Origin: an uncultured Dorea sp.
GTDB taxonomy: Bacteria; Bacillota; Clostridia; Lachnospirales; Lachnospiraceae
Length of the DNA: 64,000 bases
Assembly: GCA_910577685.1 (NCBI GenBank)
Contig: CAJTOH010000001.1
Location: 117,984-181,983 of the forward strand
Direction of reading: 5' to 3'
Shown here in pieces: positions 25,792-34,930 of the stretch (positions are counted from its first letter, which is position 1; the number at the start of each line of letters is the position of its first letter). A model generated the notes under the pieces. The model saw only the letters and a program-made list of their open reading frames with translations. It had not been told where the DNA came from and searched no databases. Position numbers and translations under genes: made by a program.

Positions 25792-27180
25792 GTGCGGAAG
25801 ATGACAACGAAAAGAGGGACGATACGAAATATGAAACTACGCAGAATGTTTGCCGTCTGGGCGGCGAAAATGACAGAAAAGGTTTGTGTCCATATTTTTC
25901 ACAGGCAGGGGGCCACATGGGCGGGAAAGATCGCCCTCCTCATCTGCCCGTCAGTTTTGCAGGAGCTTGCAGGATCGGTTGGAAAGGCGGTTTTTGCCGT
26001 CTGCGGAACCAATGGGAAGACAACCGCAAATAACCTGCTCTGCGCGGCGCTCAGGGCTGAAGGAGCCAAAGTAATCTGCAACCAGACGGGTTCTAACATG
26101 ATAAACGGAGTTGCGGCGACATTCGTCTTGGGGGCAAAGCTAAATGGCGGGCTGGATGCGGATTATGCCTGTATCGAGATAGACGAAGCGTCTGCCGGAG
26201 AAGTTTTCGCGCATTTCAAACCAGATTATATGGTTCTCACCAATCTGTTTCGGGATCAACTGGACCGGTATGGGGAAATCGATACCGCTATGGGGCTTCT
26301 TGGCAATGTGATACGCATGGCTCCTCAGATGAAGATTATCGTAAACGGGGACGATCCCCTGTCGGCGTATCTTGCCATGGACAGCGGCAACTCTTATGTT
26401 ACCTATGGAATCAGCGAGCGTGTAGATACCGGGAAGCAGACAGCGGAAATCCGGGAAGGTCGGTTCTGCAGGTATTGCGGCTCGCGGCTTGCCTATCGTT
26501 TTTATCATTACGGGCAGCTGGGAGATTACGCCTGCCCGGGATGTGGTTTCAAAAGGCCTACGATACGGTACGACGGGCGGAATATAGAGACGGAAGACGG
26601 GATTTTATTTTCGGTGGGGGGAAATTGTTTCCGTTCATCCCAGAAGGGGCTTTATAGTGTATACAACATTCTGGCGGCGTACGCGGCGCTTCGGACAGCA
26701 GGGCTGCCGGCGGGGCGTTTTCAGGAGACGCTTGCGGGTTTTCAGCCGGAGAATGGGCGTATGGAGGAATTCCGGATTCGGGATAGGAAGATTATCCTGA
26801 ATCTGGCAAAGAATCCCACCGGGTTTAACCAGAATCTCAGCGTGATGATGCAGGATGAGGCACCGAAGGATCTTGTGGTCGCCGTCAATGACAATGAGCA
26901 GGACGGTACGGATGTTTCATGGCTGTGGGACGTGGATTTTGAACGGCTTGCAAGGGCCGACGCAGGGGTTGTCACGGCGAGCGGGATCCGTTGTCAGGAT
27001 CTGATGCTGAGACTTAAGTATGCGGGGGTTAGGTCGGAACTTGAACCGGATGTGGAGAAAGCCGTGCGAAGATCTATTGAGGCGGGCAGCAGGAACCTGT
27101 ATGTGCTTGTGAATTATACCGCTTTATTTGATACCCGAAGCATGCTGAACCGCATCTGTGAAGAATATGGGCAATATTAG
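25792..27180 (+). CDS. murT: MurT, lipid II isoglutaminyl synthase subunit
   Basis: Mur-ligase-like subunit which, with GatD, amidates the alpha-carboxyl of D-glutamate in lipid II. Shows the ATP loop CGTNGKTTANNLL, DEASAGEVF, the four-cysteine zinc ribbon CRYCGSR...CPGCGFK (about 223-250) typical of MurT, and the C-terminal DUF1727 domain (ILNLAKNPTGFNQNL). Length from GTG 25792 is 462; ATG 25831 (MKLRRMF) is a likely alternative start. It forms a two-gene operon with gatD, 10 bases apart. Confidence 0.92.
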   Translation: MRKMTTKRGTIRNMKLRRMFAVWAAKMTEKVCVHIFHRQGATWAGKIALLICPSVLQELAGSVGKAVFAVCGTNGKTTANNLLCAALRAEGAKVICNQTGSNMINGVAATFVLGAKLNGGLDADYACIEIDEASAGEVFAHFKPDYMVLTNLFRDQLDRYGEIDTAMGLLGNVIRMAPQMKIIVNGDDPLSAYLAMDSGNSYVTYGISERVDTGKQTAEIREGRFCRYCGSRLAYRFYHYGQLGDYACPGCGFKRPTIRYDGRNIETEDGILFSVGGNCFRSSQKGLYSVYNILAAYAALRTAGLPAGRFQETLAGFQPENGRMEEFRIRDRKIILNLAKNPTGFNQNLSVMMQDEAPKDLVVAVNDNEQDGTDVSWLWDVDFERLARADAGVVTASGIRCQDLMLRLKYAGVRSELEPDVEKAVRRSIEAGSRNLYVLVNYTALFDTRSMLNRICEEYGQY

Positions 27181-27190
27181 GAGATAAACA

Positions 27191-27976
27191 ATGAGAAATA
27201 CATCGGAAATGAAACTTACTATAGGGCATCTCTACCCGGACCTGCTGAACTTGTACGGAGACCGGGGAAACATAGCATGTATGGTGCGCAGGTGTCTCTG
27301 GCGGGGGATCCGGGCGGAAACGATCGAAATCAACGCCGGGGACAGTATTGATTTTGAGAAACTTGACATCGTGCTTCTGGGAGGAGGCTCCGACCGGGAG
27401 CAGATGATCGTCTGCAGGAAGTTAAGGAAAGTCCGGGAGCAGTTCCGGGATTATGTAGAAAATAACGGCGTGGTAATCGCCGTCTGCGGCGGCTACCAGA
27501 TTCTTGGGAAATATTACCGGACGGATGCCGGGACGATAGAGGGCTTACATCTGCTTGACCTCTATACGGAACAGGGAGAAGGCCGGCTGATCGGGAATAT
27601 TATCCTGTCAAGCGAGCTGTCTGACAGCCCTGTGGTTGGATTCGAGAATCACGGAGGACGTACCTGCCTGAACGGCTGCCGTCCGTTTGGAAGAGTCTTG
27701 TATGGCGCAGGGAACGATGGAAGAAGCGGTTATGAAGGGGTAATCTACAAGAATGTAATCGGAACCTACCTTCACGGTCCTCTGCTGCCGAAAAATTCCC
27801 AGATCTGCGATTATCTGCTTGAAAAGGCGCTGGCGAGGAAATATGGGCCGGTAAAACTTGAAAAACTGGATGACAGGCTTGAGAGGGCGGCCAACGAATA
27901 TATCTGCCGAAGATTTGTAAAAAGAAAAGAGCAGCAGGCGCTGTGGCCGTGCCTGCGCCGCTGTCTGCATACATAA
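27191..27976 (+). CDS. gatD: GatD, glutamine amidotransferase subunit of lipid II isoglutaminyl synthase
   Basis: 261 residues, class I glutamine amidotransferase of the CobB/CobQ-like type, supplying ammonia to MurT. The catalytic Cys is about 99 in VVIAVCGGYQILG and the His lies in GFENHGGRT. N-terminal IGHLYPDLLNLYGDRGNI is the family hallmark. The length is slightly above that of staphylococcal GatD. It ends 13 bases before the convergent tRNA-Ser. Confidence 0.92.
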   Translation: MRNTSEMKLTIGHLYPDLLNLYGDRGNIACMVRRCLWRGIRAETIEINAGDSIDFEKLDIVLLGGGSDREQMIVCRKLRKVREQFRDYVENNGVVIAVCGGYQILGKYYRTDAGTIEGLHLLDLYTEQGEGRLIGNIILSSELSDSPVVGFENHGGRTCLNGCRPFGRVLYGAGNDGRSGYEGVIYKNVIGTYLHGPLLPKNSQICDYLLEKALARKYGPVKLEKLDDRLERAANEYICRRFVKRKEQQALWPCLRRCLHT

Positions 27977-27988
27977 GCGAATAGAAAA

Positions 27989-28074
27989 CGCAGCGGGAGG
28001 GATTTGAACCCCCGGAGCCTTGCGGCTCTTCTGCTTTCGAGGCAGATGCCATCAGCCATCTCGACCACCGCTGC
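27989..28074 (-). tRNA. tRNA-Ser (anticodon CGA)
   Basis: On the minus strand an 86-base cloverleaf: acceptor stem GCAGCGG/CCGCTGC fully paired, discriminator G, anticodon loop CTCGAAA between TCTGC and GCAGA, a long variable arm (GAGCCGCAAGGCTC) typical of serine tRNAs, and T-loop TTCAAAT. CCA is not encoded. Confidence 0.95.
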
Positions 28075-28139
28075 ATGTCCTATATTATAACACAACTAAC
28101 GGCTTGTAGGGAATACCCAAATTAAAAAAATTTGCGAAA

Positions 28140-28323
28140 AAGGAGACCTGTGCGTAAGCACAGGTCTTTTGGAGGGGGATGAAAAAATCTATCTAAATTT
28201 TAACTTGTTGTTAGTCGAAGTCCGGTAACCATACCTCTTTGGAGGAAACCCGCTCTCATGGAGCTTTGGGTACGCCTTACTCTATGTAATGTGAAGTACG
28301 GCCACCGTCTTCTTTTAAGTGAT
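28140..28323 (-). ncRNA. Candidate structured non-coding RNA of unassigned family
   Basis: Read on the minus strand from about 28323, the sequence can fold into a closed multi-branch structure. GAAG/CUUC (28309-28312 with 28217-28220) and GGUGGCC/GGUUACC (28300-28306 with 28224-28230) enclose three hairpins: UUAC-AUAGA-GUAA within a GUAC/GUAC pair, GCUC-CAUGA-GAGC inside CCC/GGG, and CCUC-CAAA-GAGG. An unpaired tail follows, then a 10-bp terminator hairpin with CCTTTTT. A perfect TATAAT (28330-28335) lies just upstream; TTGACA at 28358-28363 is too far (22 bases) to be ideal. No coding frame fits. I cannot name the family. Confidence 0.5.
28144..28167 (-). terminator. Intrinsic terminator (possibly bidirectional) of the candidate RNA
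   Basis: A 10-bp stem AGACCTGTGC/GCACAGGTCT with a four-base loop; on the minus strand it is followed by CCTTTTT, on the plus strand by TTT. It lies between the candidate RNA and the tRNA-Ser gene. Confidence 0.75.
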
Positions 28324-28454
28324 GAGTTAATTATATAAGACAATTGTGACACAAGTATGTCAAAAACTGGAAATGTTTATAAAATTTCTTAAGAAAAACA
28401 TAAGACGATCTAAAAATTTCCGGTTGAGCCGGAAAATGTACGGACGAAAATAGG

Positions 28455-28483
28455 TTGACGGGAAAGAAATAGATTGGTAAAGT
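28455..28483 (+). promoter_or_regulatory. Putative promoter of the MATE gene
   Basis: TTGACG (28455-28460), a 17-base spacer, TAAAGT (28478-28483), about 55 bases before the ATG with its AAGAAGGGGAAG ribosome site. Confidence 0.45.
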
Positions 28484-28541
28484 AAAGATAGAATTTGAAA
28501 ATCACAAGTAACGTTCGTTAAGGTATGGAAAGAAGGGGAAG

Positions 28542-29915
28542 ATGAACAACGAGAAAGTAATGGATATGACCCGGGGACCTGTGTTTAGCCAGATGGCGAA
28601 GTTTGCACTTCCGGTCCTGTTCGGGATGCTGTGCCAGAGAATATATAATTTTGCCGACACTTATATTGTAGGGAAATTTCTTGGGGATGAGGCTCTGGCG
28701 GCGGTCAGTATTGCAGGGACGGCGATGTACATGCTGTTTTCTGTCATGATGGGTGTGACGACAGGGGTAGGCGTGGTAATCTCGCAGTATTACGGCGCGC
28801 AGCAGGAGGCGCAGATTCGCCGCACCTTTGCGGCGGGGGCGTATGTGGCGTTGGGGATGACGGCCCTGATTACGGTAGGCGGGATGCTGACTGTGAATCC
28901 TCTCCTTCGTCTTCTAAAGACTTCGGAAGCGCTGCTTCCGGCTGCTTCGGCGTATCTTCTGGTCATTTATGCAGGGAGCTGCGGGACGATGCTGTATAAT
29001 TTCAGCGCGGCTGTGCTGCGCGCTCTTGGAAATTCCGTAGTTCCTCTGGTATTCCTTATTGTTTCCAGTATATTGAATGTGTTTCTGGACGTGGTGTTCG
29101 TGGCGTGGGTTCCGATGGGGACGGCGGGAGCTGCGTTTGCGACGGCGCTTGCCCAGATGATTTCCGGGGTCCTCTGTATGTGGTATGCCTTCAAGATCCT
29201 GCCGTTTCTCAGAGTCAGGCGGACGGAATGGAAACCAGACGCCTATCTGGCGGGGCAGGTTCTTAAGTATGGGATTCCGACAGGGCTTCAGATGAGCATC
29301 ATTTCCATATCGGACATGACGCTTCAGGCTGTGATTAATACATATGGTACTACGATGATCGTTGCCTACGGCGTCTGCATGAAGGTAGAGGGGCTGGGGT
29401 TCCAGTTGGCGGACGCCATCGGCACTTCTCTCGGGACCTTTACCGGGCAGAATGTGGGGGCGAAAGAATTCTTGAGGGTAAGAAAGGGGGTACGCAGCGC
29501 CTATCTCATGAATGTGATATGCTACGGTATTTTCTGCCCGCTTGTGTTCGTGTTCGCCCGCGAGATTATGGGGGCGTTTACCCAGACGCCGGAGGCAATT
29601 CAGTTCGGCGCAGAATATATGCGGATATTTACGGCGTTTTTTATCGCCGGGGGAATATTGGTGGTGTACCACAACATCCTGCGGGCGTCGGGCGATGTGA
29701 CCGTGACCGTGCTGATGGGTGTGAGCGAAGTGGTGACGAGGATCGGGTGCGCTTTGGTGTTCCCGCGTTTATTCGGATACCGGGGGCTTTGGTTCGTCTC
29801 TCCCCTGACTTGGGTATGCGCGGCGCTTGTGGGGGCTGTGAGATACTATTCAGGGACATGGGAGAAGAAGGCTAAAGAGAGTAATGCCGCGCATTGCCGG
29901 ACAGGGGAGGATTAG
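28542..29915 (+). CDS. MATE family efflux transporter
   Basis: 457 residues with twelve predicted membrane segments and the two-fold MATE layout (PVLFGMLCQRIYNFADTYIVGKFLGDEALAAVSIAG in the first half, YGIPTGLQMSIISISDMTLQAVINTYG in the second). Sodium- or proton-driven export of cationic compounds is the family function; the substrate here is unknown. The AraC regulator starts 29 bases downstream, suggesting a link with the hexosaminidase genes or simple read-through. Confidence 0.9.
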   Translation: MNNEKVMDMTRGPVFSQMAKFALPVLFGMLCQRIYNFADTYIVGKFLGDEALAAVSIAGTAMYMLFSVMMGVTTGVGVVISQYYGAQQEAQIRRTFAAGAYVALGMTALITVGGMLTVNPLLRLLKTSEALLPAASAYLLVIYAGSCGTMLYNFSAAVLRALGNSVVPLVFLIVSSILNVFLDVVFVAWVPMGTAGAAFATALAQMISGVLCMWYAFKILPFLRVRRTEWKPDAYLAGQVLKYGIPTGLQMSIISISDMTLQAVINTYGTTMIVAYGVCMKVEGLGFQLADAIGTSLGTFTGQNVGAKEFLRVRKGVRSAYLMNVICYGIFCPLVFVFAREIMGAFTQTPEAIQFGAEYMRIFTAFFIAGGILVVYHNILRASGDVTVTVLMGVSEVVTRIGCALVFPRLFGYRGLWFVSPLTWVCAALVGAVRYYSGTWEKKAKESNAAHCRTGED

Positions 29916-29944
29916 AGCAAAGAGACCGGGAAGGATAACGTGTT

Positions 29945-30883
29945 ATGTCTAAGAAGAGAAAACCAAAGATAGAATTCCGGTACTATAAGATGCCGGAGGG
30001 AAGCCCGATTCTTGCGCTTTTGGGACAGAAGTGGGTGCAGACTTACGGGCGGGATATTGATTATCTGCATTTTCATAACTATATGGAGATCGGATATTGT
30101 TATGAAGGGGAGGGGGCCCTTACTCTCGGAGAGAGGGATTATCGATATACGGGAGGAGAGATTTCGGTTATTCCGAGAAATTATCCGCACACCACCAACA
30201 GCGATCCGGGGACGGTCAGCCGGTGGGAGTATCTGTTTGTGGATGTGGAGGGGCTGTTAGAAGAGCTGTATCAGAAGGGCGGCAACGTGAAACGGATGAA
30301 GTATCTGCTCCACAGAATTAATTCCCAGGCGATTTTCAGGGCGATTGAGGAGGCTCCGGGGATTGCGAAGACGGTTCGGGGGATTCTCGATATCATGCGG
30401 GATACGAAAGAATTCTATCTGGAAGAGGCAAAAGGGCTTATGGTCTCTCTTTTGGTGAGCATCGCCCGGGAGAACCCGGATGAGAACGGGCCGATGGAAA
30501 TAAGCGGGAAGATTACAATTCCCGTTTCGCGGGCTCTTGATTATATTACGCTTCATTATATGGAGCCTTTAAAGGTAGAAGATCTGGCAAGATGGTGCCA
30601 TATCAGCGAGACCCATTTCAGAAGGGTTTTTTCTACTTACATGCATATGGGGCCGCTGGAATATATTAATCTGGTGCGTGTACAGACGGCGTGTAATTAT
30701 CTGAAAAATACGGACGAGTCCATGGCAGACATTGCGGGAAAATGCGGTTTTACAACGCTGTCAACATTTAACCGGAATTTTAAGCAGGTAACGGGCGTGT
30801 CGCCCAGCGAGTGGCGGAGGCGTCCGGAGAATTACGAACAGCAGCTTCTGAAATATTGGATTCATTCGGAGGAAGGCTGGTAA
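29945..30883 (+). CDS. AraC family transcriptional regulator
   Basis: 312 residues: N-terminal cupin-like sensor domain (LHFHNYMEIGYCYEGEGALTLGERDYRYTGGEISVIPRNYPHTT) and a C-terminal double helix-turn-helix (about 205-305; ISETHFRRVFSTYMHMGPLEYIN and MADIAGKCGFTTLSTFNRNFKQVTGVSPSEWR). Placed directly before the GH20 gene in the same direction, so it likely controls use of an amino-sugar glycan. Confidence 0.88.
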   Translation: MSKKRKPKIEFRYYKMPEGSPILALLGQKWVQTYGRDIDYLHFHNYMEIGYCYEGEGALTLGERDYRYTGGEISVIPRNYPHTTNSDPGTVSRWEYLFVDVEGLLEELYQKGGNVKRMKYLLHRINSQAIFRAIEEAPGIAKTVRGILDIMRDTKEFYLEEAKGLMVSLLVSIARENPDENGPMEISGKITIPVSRALDYITLHYMEPLKVEDLARWCHISETHFRRVFSTYMHMGPLEYINLVRVQTACNYLKNTDESMADIAGKCGFTTLSTFNRNFKQVTGVSPSEWRRRPENYEQQLLKYWIHSEEGW

Positions 30884-30938
30884 CAGGCCGGTCTCATCCG
30901 TTTATACAAATATACAAAACAAAAAAGGAGGATAAGAG

Positions 30939-32381
30939 ATGATACCAAGACCAAGAAAGATGAGGTTTACAGAAGGGACGGCTGCAAAGGACGTCCCTGT
31001 AAAGGAGGAGATTTGCGCCGGATTGGGGACGGAAGAATACCGCATCAGCATTACGCCCGGTCTGATTCAGTTAGAAGGCAGCGGGGACGCCGGACTTTTC
31101 TACGCCCGCACCACTTTGGAGCAGCTTCGGATGATCCATGGGGAGGAGCTGCCCTGTATGGAGATTGAAGACAGGCCGGCGTATGCCTACCGTTCTTTCC
31201 AGATTGACTGTGCAAGGCACTATTTTTCTGTGGAGGAGTTAAAGAAGATGATACGGATGTCGGCAGAGTTTAAGCTGAATCATTTCCACTGGCACATATC
31301 GGATGACCAGGGGTGGAGGATTGAGTGCAAACGGTATCCGAAGCTCCATGAGATCGGCTCTGTGCGGGCAGGAGACCATTTCGGCGGCTGCTGCTCTGAC
31401 GAGAGATCGGGAGGGTATTACAGCAGGGATGAAGTCAGGGACATCGTGGATTACTGCGGGAAACTTGGAATCGAGGTAGTGCCTGAGGTCGACATGCCCG
31501 GTCATGTTCTGGCGATTCTGGCGGCGTACCCGGAGCTTTCCTGCCTTGGGGAGCCTGTGGAGGTAGGCATGAAGGCGGGGATATTCAAGGAATTGTTCTG
31601 CGCGGGAAGGGAAGAGACGTTTGTGTTCGTTGAGAACCTTCTGGATGATCTTCTGGAACTTTTCCCGGGAAAATATTTCCACATCGGGGGCGACGAAGCG
31701 CCGAAGGAACGCTGGAACCATTGCCCGCGCTGCCAGAAGCGGATCGAGGAGGAAGGCCTTAAAAATGGACAGGAGCTTCAGGGGTATTTTTGTAACCGTA
31801 TCTCTTCCTACTTATTGTCGAAGGGGCGTATTCCGATTGTCTGGAATGAGGCTGTCTACGGCGGCAACCTTGACAAAGAGGTGGTTGTGCAGTTATGGAC
31901 GGAGGATAAGGACAACCAGATTCAGGCGCATCTTAACAAGGGCGGGACGGCGATCCTTGCCATGGTGGAGAACTGCTACTGCGACTATCCCTATGGGATG
32001 CATTCTCTGAAAGATATGTACAGCCTGAAGGCAGACCCGGCTAAACTTGGGGAGTGCGGCGAGGATTCCGTACTGGGTGCGGAATGTCTGGTGTGGACGG
32101 AATTCATCCGTGAGAACGAGCGGCTGGAAGAGCTGTGCTGGCCAAGGTTTGCGGCATTGGCGGAAGTGGGATGGTGCGGTGCGGATTGTCCTGCATATGA
32201 GGATTTCCGCGGACGGCTTGAGGCGTTGTTTGGCTTGTTTGAGAAGAACGGGATTCACGCGACGGAGATTGAAGGCTGGGATCCGGACGAGGAGACGGCG
32301 GCAAGGCAGGCGGAGCAGTTCCGGATGAATTTCTCGGAAGAGGACAGGGAAGAATCGATGAAGGTGCAGGCGGATATCTAA
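30939..32381 (+). CDS. Family 20 glycoside hydrolase (beta-N-acetylhexosaminidase)
   Basis: 480 residues, no signal peptide, so it probably acts on imported oligosaccharides. A short N-terminal GH20b-type domain (residues 1-75) precedes the TIM barrel. RSFQIDCARHYFSVEELKKMI and HFHWHISDDQGWRIE are GH20 hallmarks and the catalytic Asp-Glu pair is in FHIGGDEAPKERW (about 251-252), as required for substrate-assisted catalysis through the N-acetyl group. A ribosome site AAGGAGG precedes the ATG. Confidence 0.9.
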   Translation: MIPRPRKMRFTEGTAAKDVPVKEEICAGLGTEEYRISITPGLIQLEGSGDAGLFYARTTLEQLRMIHGEELPCMEIEDRPAYAYRSFQIDCARHYFSVEELKKMIRMSAEFKLNHFHWHISDDQGWRIECKRYPKLHEIGSVRAGDHFGGCCSDERSGGYYSRDEVRDIVDYCGKLGIEVVPEVDMPGHVLAILAAYPELSCLGEPVEVGMKAGIFKELFCAGREETFVFVENLLDDLLELFPGKYFHIGGDEAPKERWNHCPRCQKRIEEEGLKNGQELQGYFCNRISSYLLSKGRIPIVWNEAVYGGNLDKEVVVQLWTEDKDNQIQAHLNKGGTAILAMVENCYCDYPYGMHSLKDMYSLKADPAKLGECGEDSVLGAECLVWTEFIRENERLEELCWPRFAALAEVGWCGADCPAYEDFRGRLEALFGLFEKNGIHATEIEGWDPDEETAARQAEQFRMNFSEEDREESMKVQADI

Positions 32382-32554
32382 GATTAACGCGCTGGGTCAG
32401 ATCTTGCTGGGAAAATCGAGGTCAGGATAGTAGGGAATTATGGTCAATTTAATAAACGAAGATCTTTTTTGTAGTACAATCAAAGAATAATTTATATGAA
32501 ATAGTAAAATAGATATGCTGTGTTGCGTTTGTACGGCAGGGAGATAGATTATTC

Positions 32555-33316
32555 ATGATAAAGATTGCAATTGTGGAAGACAATGATAAGATGATGGCTA
32601 TGGCCAGTCGTTATGTTTATTTATCGGCAAAGGCGACTGTAGATTCTGCGATAGAGATTAAGATTGAACAGTTTGCATCAGCAGAAAAGTTTTTGGAAGG
32701 GCTTAGTAAGAAAGCCGGATATGATATCCTACTGGTAGATATAGGTCTTCCCCGGATGAGCGGCGTGGATCTGGGGAAGAAGATACGGGAGGAATATCCT
32801 GAAATTTACCTTGTTTTTCTGACATCTTATGTAGAATATGCCATAGACAGCTATCGGATAGGAGCTTATCAGTATATTTTGAAAGAGGATATGGAGGATC
32901 GGCTGCCTCAGACAATAGAATACATAGTAGAGAGGATTAGCCGAAGCAGCGAAGGATATCGATGGGTAGGGTCGGAATGGGACAGGAGTAAGATATTTTA
33001 TAAAGAGATTATCTATATCTGTAAATCAAAGGGTGCGAAGTATACGGAGTATATTACTGTTGAGAAGAGATACAAGGAAAGGATTCCGATTAAGCAATTG
33101 ATAAAAGAATTGGATAATGAAGTTTTTATATTAGTGGATCGCAGTAATATTATAAATCTGAATCATATTATTCGGTTAAAGGGGGATACGATTTATCTTA
33201 CAGAGGACGAGCATATCATAGTTACGCCGGCCAGGATGTCAAAATTGAAAGAGAGGATTCATACGCTATGGCAGATGAAAAATGGGGCGTATAGTAATGG
33301 TGAAGGAAAACTATAG
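32555..33316 (+). CDS. LytTR-type response regulator (AgrA-like)
   Basis: 253 residues: receiver with EDN pocket and Asp about 62 (LLVDIGLPRMSG), then a LytTR DNA-binding domain (about 145-240; FILVDRSNIINLNHIIRL is the family core). With the GHKL kinase 27 bases downstream it forms an AgrA/AgrC- or quorum-type pair. Directly upstream of a lanthipeptide precursor gene, it probably controls that cluster, possibly by autoinduction; no separate signal-peptide gene is visible. Confidence 0.85.
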   Translation: MIKIAIVEDNDKMMAMASRYVYLSAKATVDSAIEIKIEQFASAEKFLEGLSKKAGYDILLVDIGLPRMSGVDLGKKIREEYPEIYLVFLTSYVEYAIDSYRIGAYQYILKEDMEDRLPQTIEYIVERISRSSEGYRWVGSEWDRSKIFYKEIIYICKSKGAKYTEYITVEKRYKERIPIKQLIKELDNEVFILVDRSNIINLNHIIRLKGDTIYLTEDEHIIVTPARMSKLKERIHTLWQMKNGAYSNGEGKL

Positions 33317-33343
33317 ATACCATATGCGTTGGAGGAGTATGAA

Positions 33344-34663
33344 GTGAATGAAATAGCAATAAAGATCCTTCGATTAGCCATATCTGTCGGCGAGGTATGG
33401 CTATGCTATCAGACCGCGTATATTACACTGTTAGAATATAATCATCTTAATATAAAAAGAAAAGTTTTTATATGGGTTAATATTTTTATACTGGGAATTC
33501 TATTAGCAGGTAACAGGTCTGTAATTTTTTTTTCAAAAACTATGCTTTGGTTTTGTATTATAGTAACTAGTGCATGTATATGGATTGTTAAGAGAAAGCA
33601 GATATTTTTGATTTTTGTAACAACTTTATTGTATTATACATTAGCTGCGGTACTGGATATGTTTTTTGCATTTATAAGCATGGATTTTTTGAAAGAAAAT
33701 TTTATATATGATGTTTATATTTATGCGTTATCCTTTATGAGTGTGAATATTTTTATTTGTTCCAGATTAATTATTTGGTCATTGATTCAGTTGTTGAAAG
33801 GAAAGGATATTTATTCTAAAATTAGCGTATTTAAGTGGGAAATGTTTATAACAGGGATCCTTTTGCAGATTGTATTAATAAGATATCAAATTAAAATGGT
33901 AGGAATGGTCGCTGGTGTTTGGGAAAAGAGAGGGGTTTCCAACGGTTTTTCTCTATTAGTACTTACAATTTTATTTTTTATAGCAATCATTTTTTATTTG
34001 AAATACAAACTTATAAAAAAAGAAAATGAAATTTTAATTATGCGTGAATTAATGATGGCGGAGAAATATAAGGAGGTAATAAAAAATAATCAATTAATTC
34101 ATGATATGAAGAATCATTTTATAGTTTTAAAAAATTATAAAAAGGAAGAGAAAATAGAAAAAATATATAATTATGTAGACGAGATTAGTGAAGAATTATT
34201 AGATACAAATATGAAAGTCTGGACCGGACAAGACATGATAGATTTGATCTTGAATCAAAAGAAAGATAAGGCGGAGAGGGAAGGGATAAAATTTCAGATT
34301 ATTGTTGTTTCATTTTCCGGTATCAGACTAACGGATAGTGAGATTATTTCAGTATTTGGAAATCTATTGGATAATGCAATTGAAGCATGTATGAAAATAA
34401 AAAATGGACATAAATGGATTGACATAAAATTAGAAAGTCAAAACGAAATGTTATATATAGAAGTAAAAAATAGTATCGACGAAGTTCCTTTACAAAAAAA
34501 TGGTATTTTTGTAACAATGAAGAATAGTAAGATCAGACATGGCTGGGGGTTAATTAATGTCAGAAAAATCGTAGAGAGGTATTCGGGTATATTTTCTTGT
34601 CAGACGCAAAATGGTTCTTTTGTAGCAAGCATTACATTTTATGATAATATCAATACAGTATAA
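33344..34663 (+). CDS. GHKL-domain sensor histidine kinase (AgrC-like)
   Basis: About 439 residues with six or seven membrane segments in the first 230, then a phospho-acceptor region LIHDMKNHFIVLKNY and an ATPase domain with N-box SVFGNLLDNAIEACMKI and GWGLINVRKIVERYSG. GTG 33344 sits 6 bases after GGAGGAG and is preferred over the TTG at 33329, which overlaps that ribosome site. AT-rich codon use begins within this gene, in contrast to the genes before 32.4 kb. Confidence 0.85.
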   Translation: MNEIAIKILRLAISVGEVWLCYQTAYITLLEYNHLNIKRKVFIWVNIFILGILLAGNRSVIFFSKTMLWFCIIVTSACIWIVKRKQIFLIFVTTLLYYTLAAVLDMFFAFISMDFLKENFIYDVYIYALSFMSVNIFICSRLIIWSLIQLLKGKDIYSKISVFKWEMFITGILLQIVLIRYQIKMVGMVAGVWEKRGVSNGFSLLVLTILFFIAIIFYLKYKLIKKENEILIMRELMMAEKYKEVIKNNQLIHDMKNHFIVLKNYKKEEKIEKIYNYVDEISEELLDTNMKVWTGQDMIDLILNQKKDKAEREGIKFQIIVVSFSGIRLTDSEIISVFGNLLDNAIEACMKIKNGHKWIDIKLESQNEMLYIEVKNSIDEVPLQKNGIFVTMKNSKIRHGWGLINVRKIVERYSGIFSCQTQNGSFVASITFYDNINTV

Positions 34664-34687
34664 ATTAGGATGAAAGGGAATATTAAA

Positions 34688-34834
34688 ATGGATCAAATAG
34701 GGGAAGAGAATGCTGGTGGTAATTTATCAATAGAACTTGAAGAAATCACGAAATTGATTAATGAAGAAGAAGTAGATAATATTTTATCACATACATTTAT
34801 GTGTGATAGTTTTTTGACAATTTATTGTTGTTAG
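34688..34834 (+). CDS. lanA: Lanthipeptide precursor (class II, lacticin-481-like tail)
   Basis: A 48-codon gene. The acidic leader has the class II pattern (LSIELEEITKLINEEEVDNIL) and the C-terminus SHTFMCDSFLTIYCC holds Cys, Ser and Thr placed for thioether rings, ending in CC as in lacticin 481-type peptides. By alignment with lacticin-type leaders (ELDLILGA) the position of the double-glycine/GA cleavage motif is occupied by SH, giving a possible 13-residue core starting TFMC. The start has AAAGGG 9 bases upstream; a weak promoter TTGTAG-17-GATAAT (34620-34648) lies in the end of the kinase gene. It is followed by an attenuator and a LanM gene. Confidence 0.8.
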   Translation: MDQIGEENAGGNLSIELEEITKLINEEEVDNILSHTFMCDSFLTIYCC

Positions 34835-34850
34835 TTTTCTTGGTTATAAA

Positions 34851-34882
34851 AGTAGTTTACTTTTTTAGATAAGTAAACTGCT
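34851..34882 (+). terminator. Attenuator/terminator between lanA and lanM
   Basis: A 12-bp stem (34851-34862 with 34871-34882, one G-U pair), an eight-base loop, followed by TTTATTTT. Located 16 bases after the precursor stop. Such partial terminators let lantibiotic precursor mRNA exceed synthetase mRNA. Confidence 0.75.
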
Positions 34883-34930
34883 TTTATTTTATAAAAAATA
34901 GAATAAGTTTAAGAGAGGAGCGTTATGTAG

